From JAHJKV01 sp963678135 (GTDB lineage: Bacteria > Desulfobacterota > Desulfovibrionia > Desulfovibrionales > Desulfovibrionaceae), in NCBI GenBank assembly GCA_963678135.1, contig OY782667.1, positions 1,674,001 to 1,738,000 of the forward strand: a DNA stretch of 64,000 nt, written 5' to 3'. The stretch's first letter is position 1. Every line of letters starts with the position of its first letter. The position numbers and the translations under genes are program-made. The notes under the pieces are model-generated. The model made no database searches and was not told the origin of the DNA. It saw only the letters and a list, made by a program, of their open reading frames with translations. This document shows positions 61,460-64,000 of the stretch, piece by piece.

Positions 61460-62005
61460 TTACGCTCGCAGTTTATTTTGATAGCGTTCAAATTCACTGT
61501 ACAGACAACCACAATATTGTTGCCGATAAATTCCCCACTTTTTGCTGAGTTCAATACCCTGCTTCCAGCCTTCACGGAAATCATGATACAAAAAAGAGCT
61601 TTTTCCCGTGGACAAATCCTGCCCAAGACATTTTATTTCATCATGCTTTTGCATTTTGGAATATAATAAAGTCGTTGTAAAATAATCAAACTGCCCTCTG
61701 CGAGCAATTTGCGAAGTGCGCTCTAAGCGAATCTGATAGCAATGAAAGCAGCGGTTTTCTTCTCGAAAAGCCACGGCACGCGCCCAGATTTGTGGCAAAT
61801 ATTCTTTGTCCTTAACAAGCAAGGTAATGCCAAGTTTATCCGCGGTTTCCATGGCAGCATCACGTCTTTTTATATATTCAAGCAGCGGATGTATATTTGG
61901 ATTATAGTATAATCCTGTTACTTCAAAGCCCTGTTCCTGTAGAGTTTGTACCGTGCTGATGGCGCATGGTCCGCAGCAAATATGAAGCAAGACTCGTTTA
62001 CTCAT
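61460..62005 (-). CDS. queH: Epoxyqueuosine reductase QueH
   Basis: QueH reduces epoxyqueuosine to queuosine in tRNA, replacing the cobalamin enzyme QueG. The 181-residue protein has the adjacent cysteines in HICCGPCA at the N-terminus, the paired cysteines of NRCFHCYQIRLE in the middle, and the QYCGCLYSE motif near the end, which together supply cluster and iron ligands. It starts 5 bases after the RNase E/G gene and is followed by hemW, so the three are probably co-transcribed. Confidence 0.93.
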   Translation of the reverse strand: MSKRVLLHICCGPCAISTVQTLQEQGFEVTGLYYNPNIHPLLEYIKRRDAAMETADKLGITLLVKDKEYLPQIWARAVAFREENRCFHCYQIRLERTSQIARRGQFDYFTTTLLYSKMQKHDEIKCLGQDLSTGKSSFLYHDFREGWKQGIELSKKWGIYRQQYCGCLYSEFERYQNKLRA

Positions 62006-62010
62006 GCTGC

Positions 62011-63486
62011 TTACTCAGTATATTCATAATCAATATCAATTTCGATACGAATACCGCTGCGCCGTTCCATCTCCATGAGCTTCTCTCTTTTATGATTAAG
62101 CAAATAAAGAGCCAACTCTTCCTCACATTCATACATCAAAGGACTTGTGCAGCCCGGTTTTCTCAAAACCCTAAAAATAGTTTTTAGAGCCTGCAAAGCC
62201 TGCCATTCCATGTTACGGCGTATACCTGTACCATTGCAGCAAGGGCAAGGTTCTGTGGTCACAGACAGAGCCGAAGAACCCATGCGCTGTCTTACCAGTT
62301 CCAAAAGCCCAAATTCAGACAAACGACCGACCAAAGTTCTTGCTCTGTCAAATTTTAAGGCTTGACGCATATTTTTTTCAACTTCACGGCAATCCTTAGA
62401 ATTTCGCATTTCTATATAATCAATAACAACTTGTCCGCCAATATCACGCAGTTTAAGCTGCCGTGCAATTTCCTCGGTGGCTTCTAAATTGGTTTTGAGT
62501 ACCATGCGCTGAAAATTCTTTTCCCCGGTAATTTTACCCGAATTAATATCAATGGCAGTCAATGCCTCAGTGGGATCAATGACCAAACGTCCACCAGAGG
62601 GCAAAACAACTTCACGGCTGTATATTTCCTCTATTTGCCGATCAAGGTTAAAGCGTTCCCACAAGGTTTTATCCGTGTCTGAATGCAGACGAATAGGTAC
62701 TGAAGAACGAGGGAATGCCAGTTTAGCATACTGCCGAACCGCAGCCTCGGTTTCTTTATCATCGACCCAAACCTCGCTGGTACTTGCATTCAAATAGTCA
62801 CGAACAGCCCGGGTAGCCAATTCCATTTCTTGGTACACAAGAGCCGGAGCCTTGGCTGCTTGAGCTCGTTTCCTAATATCATCCCATAAGCGTGATAAAT
62901 ATTTGAAATCACGGGTAAGTTCTGTTTTATTTTTACTGACTCCGGCAGTTCGGACAATAAGGCCAGCACCATCTTGCACCTTCATGGCATCGATAATTTG
63001 CTTTAAGCGTCCTCGCTCTTTTTCGTCCTCTATTTTGCGTGAAACCCCGTTTTGACCCCGCCCAAGATTATAAACAAAATATCTTCCGGGCAGCGAAAGA
63101 TAGGAAGAAAGAAATGCTCCTTTTTTCCCTGTTGGTTCTTTGACCACTTGCACTAAAATTTCTTGCCCGGGGCGAAGCACATTTTGCATCAAGGGATATT
63201 TTGATCCATTCTTCAGTTTGTAGGCATCATTATATTGATAATAATCAGGATGCACTTCATCGATCTGTAAAAAACCATTGCGCTCTGCACCATAATTGAT
63301 AAACGCAGCCTGTAAACCATGATCAATATTATGAATATGTCCTTTGTAAATATTGCCTCTGCTTTTTGCTTGGTGCAACATTTCAACATAATATTCAATA
63401 ATTTTGCCCTCTTCCGCGACAACAACTTCCACTTGCTCTTCAGGTAAGACACTGATGAACATTTTTTGACGTTTCTTGTTAGCCAT
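62011..63486 (-). CDS. rng: Ribonuclease E/G family protein
   Basis: An endoribonuclease of the RNase E/G family that cuts single-stranded AU-rich RNA and matures rRNA. The 491-residue length without a long acidic C-terminal scaffold fits RNase G. An S1 domain lies near the N-terminus (NIYKGHIHNIDHGLQAAFINYG). The catalytic DNase I-like region has TAIDINSGK and GGQVVIDYIEMRN with the two magnesium-binding aspartates, and the zinc-link CPCCNGTG follows. GAAGGG precedes the ATG. Confidence 0.94.
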   Translation of the reverse strand: MANKKRQKMFISVLPEEQVEVVVAEEGKIIEYYVEMLHQAKSRGNIYKGHIHNIDHGLQAAFINYGAERNGFLQIDEVHPDYYQYNDAYKLKNGSKYPLMQNVLRPGQEILVQVVKEPTGKKGAFLSSYLSLPGRYFVYNLGRGQNGVSRKIEDEKERGRLKQIIDAMKVQDGAGLIVRTAGVSKNKTELTRDFKYLSRLWDDIRKRAQAAKAPALVYQEMELATRAVRDYLNASTSEVWVDDKETEAAVRQYAKLAFPRSSVPIRLHSDTDKTLWERFNLDRQIEEIYSREVVLPSGGRLVIDPTEALTAIDINSGKITGEKNFQRMVLKTNLEATEEIARQLKLRDIGGQVVIDYIEMRNSKDCREVEKNMRQALKFDRARTLVGRLSEFGLLELVRQRMGSSALSVTTEPCPCCNGTGIRRNMEWQALQALKTIFRVLRKPGCTSPLMYECEEELALYLLNHKREKLMEMERRSGIRIEIDIDYEYTE

Positions 63487-63544
63487 ATGTTCCCTTCTAA
63501 AAAAGTGTTAAATTTTTATACTTAAAAAAGTAAATATTTTAAGA

Positions 63545-64000
63545 TCATGGCAATGCATAATATATATCATTGCCTTGGTCTTGCTTTTCTAATCCCTGCT
63601 TTTCTAAAATCAGCAAAATTTCTTCAAGCATTTTTCTATGCAATCCAAGTGCCGTTGCTAATTGCAGGGCAGTTTGCGGTCGGCGCATAAGCGAAGCACG
63701 AACCATTGCCACGGCTTGCGCTAGGGGTATATCACACTGCTTGGCTGTATGCTGACACACGGTATTAACAGCTCCAAGACGAGTTTGCCAATTTTCTAGC
63801 ACCTCAAGAGAAATCGGCTGAACTGCCCCTAGACTTCCGGGACGGGATAAAGTCACAACATCTACTCTGTCGGCTTTAAGCTGAGAGCAAAAATCTTTCA
63901 GCAAATATAAATTTTCTTCTGAATCATTATAACTGGCAGCGAGTAAAATTTCCAGAAAAAGCTGCCCGTCAAACAGAGAACGAAAGCTACTGATTCCCTG
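63545..64000 (-). CDS. Radical SAM protein, C-terminal part (gene enters from beyond the window)
   Basis: The frame is open from the TGA at 63545 to the window edge, giving 151 codons of a C-terminus; the N-terminal radical SAM core would lie beyond 64000. The sequence SLFDGQLFLEILLAAS, followed by LKADRVDVVTLSRPGS, resembles the end of the barrel in COG0731-type (wyosine-enzyme-like) radical SAM proteins, where a GELWLEVFL and PDRVQLNT pattern is usual. A winged-helix-like domain (ATALGLHRKMLEEILLILEKQGL) closes the protein. It is upstream of rng by 58 bases in the same direction. Confidence 0.6.
   Translation of the reverse strand, partial: QGISSFRSLFDGQLFLEILLAASYNDSEENLYLLKDFCSQLKADRVDVVTLSRPGSLGAVQPISLEVLENWQTRLGAVNTVCQHTAKQCDIPLAQAVAMVRASLMRRPQTALQLATALGLHRKMLEEILLILEKQGLEKQDQGNDIYYALP

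Overview
The window looks like chromosome from a low-GC (roughly 40-45 % by eye) sulfate-reducing bacterium of the Desulfovibrionales. The strongest indicators are a complete qrcABCD quinone reductase operon, a perR-rbr-dfx-rub-roo oxygen-defence operon, a ferredoxin-linked 2-oxoacid oxidoreductase (kor) operon, a cobalamin gene (cbiC) and the selenocysteine factor SelB. I do not assign a species. Gene density is high, and most genes are core housekeeping genes in short-spaced operons.

Layout. 1-10.2 kb (+): end of an M18 aminopeptidase, selB, a tRNA-His on the minus strand, murA-comEC, then the nadC-nadA-nadB NAD operon behind a recognisable promoter. 10.5-15.8 kb (-): trkH and a frameshifted trkA, then a cysteine synthase fused to a degenerate cysteinyl-tRNA-synthetase-like domain. 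16-21.8 kb: an unknown 8-helix membrane protein (+), then korDABC, cbiC and an acyl-ACP thioesterase (-). 21.9-26.7 kb (-): qrcABCD. 26.9-34.4 kb (-): a nine-gene run pfkB-miaB-bifunctional nuclease-PHP-tolQ-tolR-tolA-tolB-pal. 35.2-43.0 kb (+): ilvE, dnaX-ybaB-recR-recD2 and a methyltransferase-nuclease fusion. 43.1-45.8 kb (-): a Gate-domain membrane protein, panB and a CI/LexA-type repressor. 46-48.5 kb: purM (+) and a radical SAM protein (-). 48.9-51.7 kb (-): the oxygen-defence operon. 51.8-57.2 kb (-): a giant autotransporter. 58.2-64 kb: lgt, an unknown helical protein, hemW, queH, an RNase E/G family gene and the end of another radical SAM gene.

Functional links. The Qrc complex passes periplasmic electrons to menaquinone, KOR supplies reduced ferredoxin, and the roo/dfx/rbr genes remove oxygen, superoxide and peroxide under a PerR-type repressor whose probable operator overlaps the operon promoter. 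The pfkB-to-pal run ends in the complete Tol-Pal envelope system.

Non-coding structure is unusually rich. Around fifteen copies of a roughly 30-base hairpin repeat, several with compensatory stem changes, occupy most of the larger intergenic gaps, often next to a purine-rich tract and a short AAACGCATA motif. Short tandem repeats of 9, 14, 15, 18, 19 and about 121 bp sit at gene boundaries. The most striking is a 15-bp repeat in front of pfkB in which every unit carries its own Shine-Dalgarno and in-frame ATG. The most interesting protein-level observations are the CysK/pseudo-CysRS fusion, the split trkA, a possible gamma-subunit slippage site in dnaX, a CI-type repressor lacking its catalytic lysine, and a four-module autotransporter passenger.
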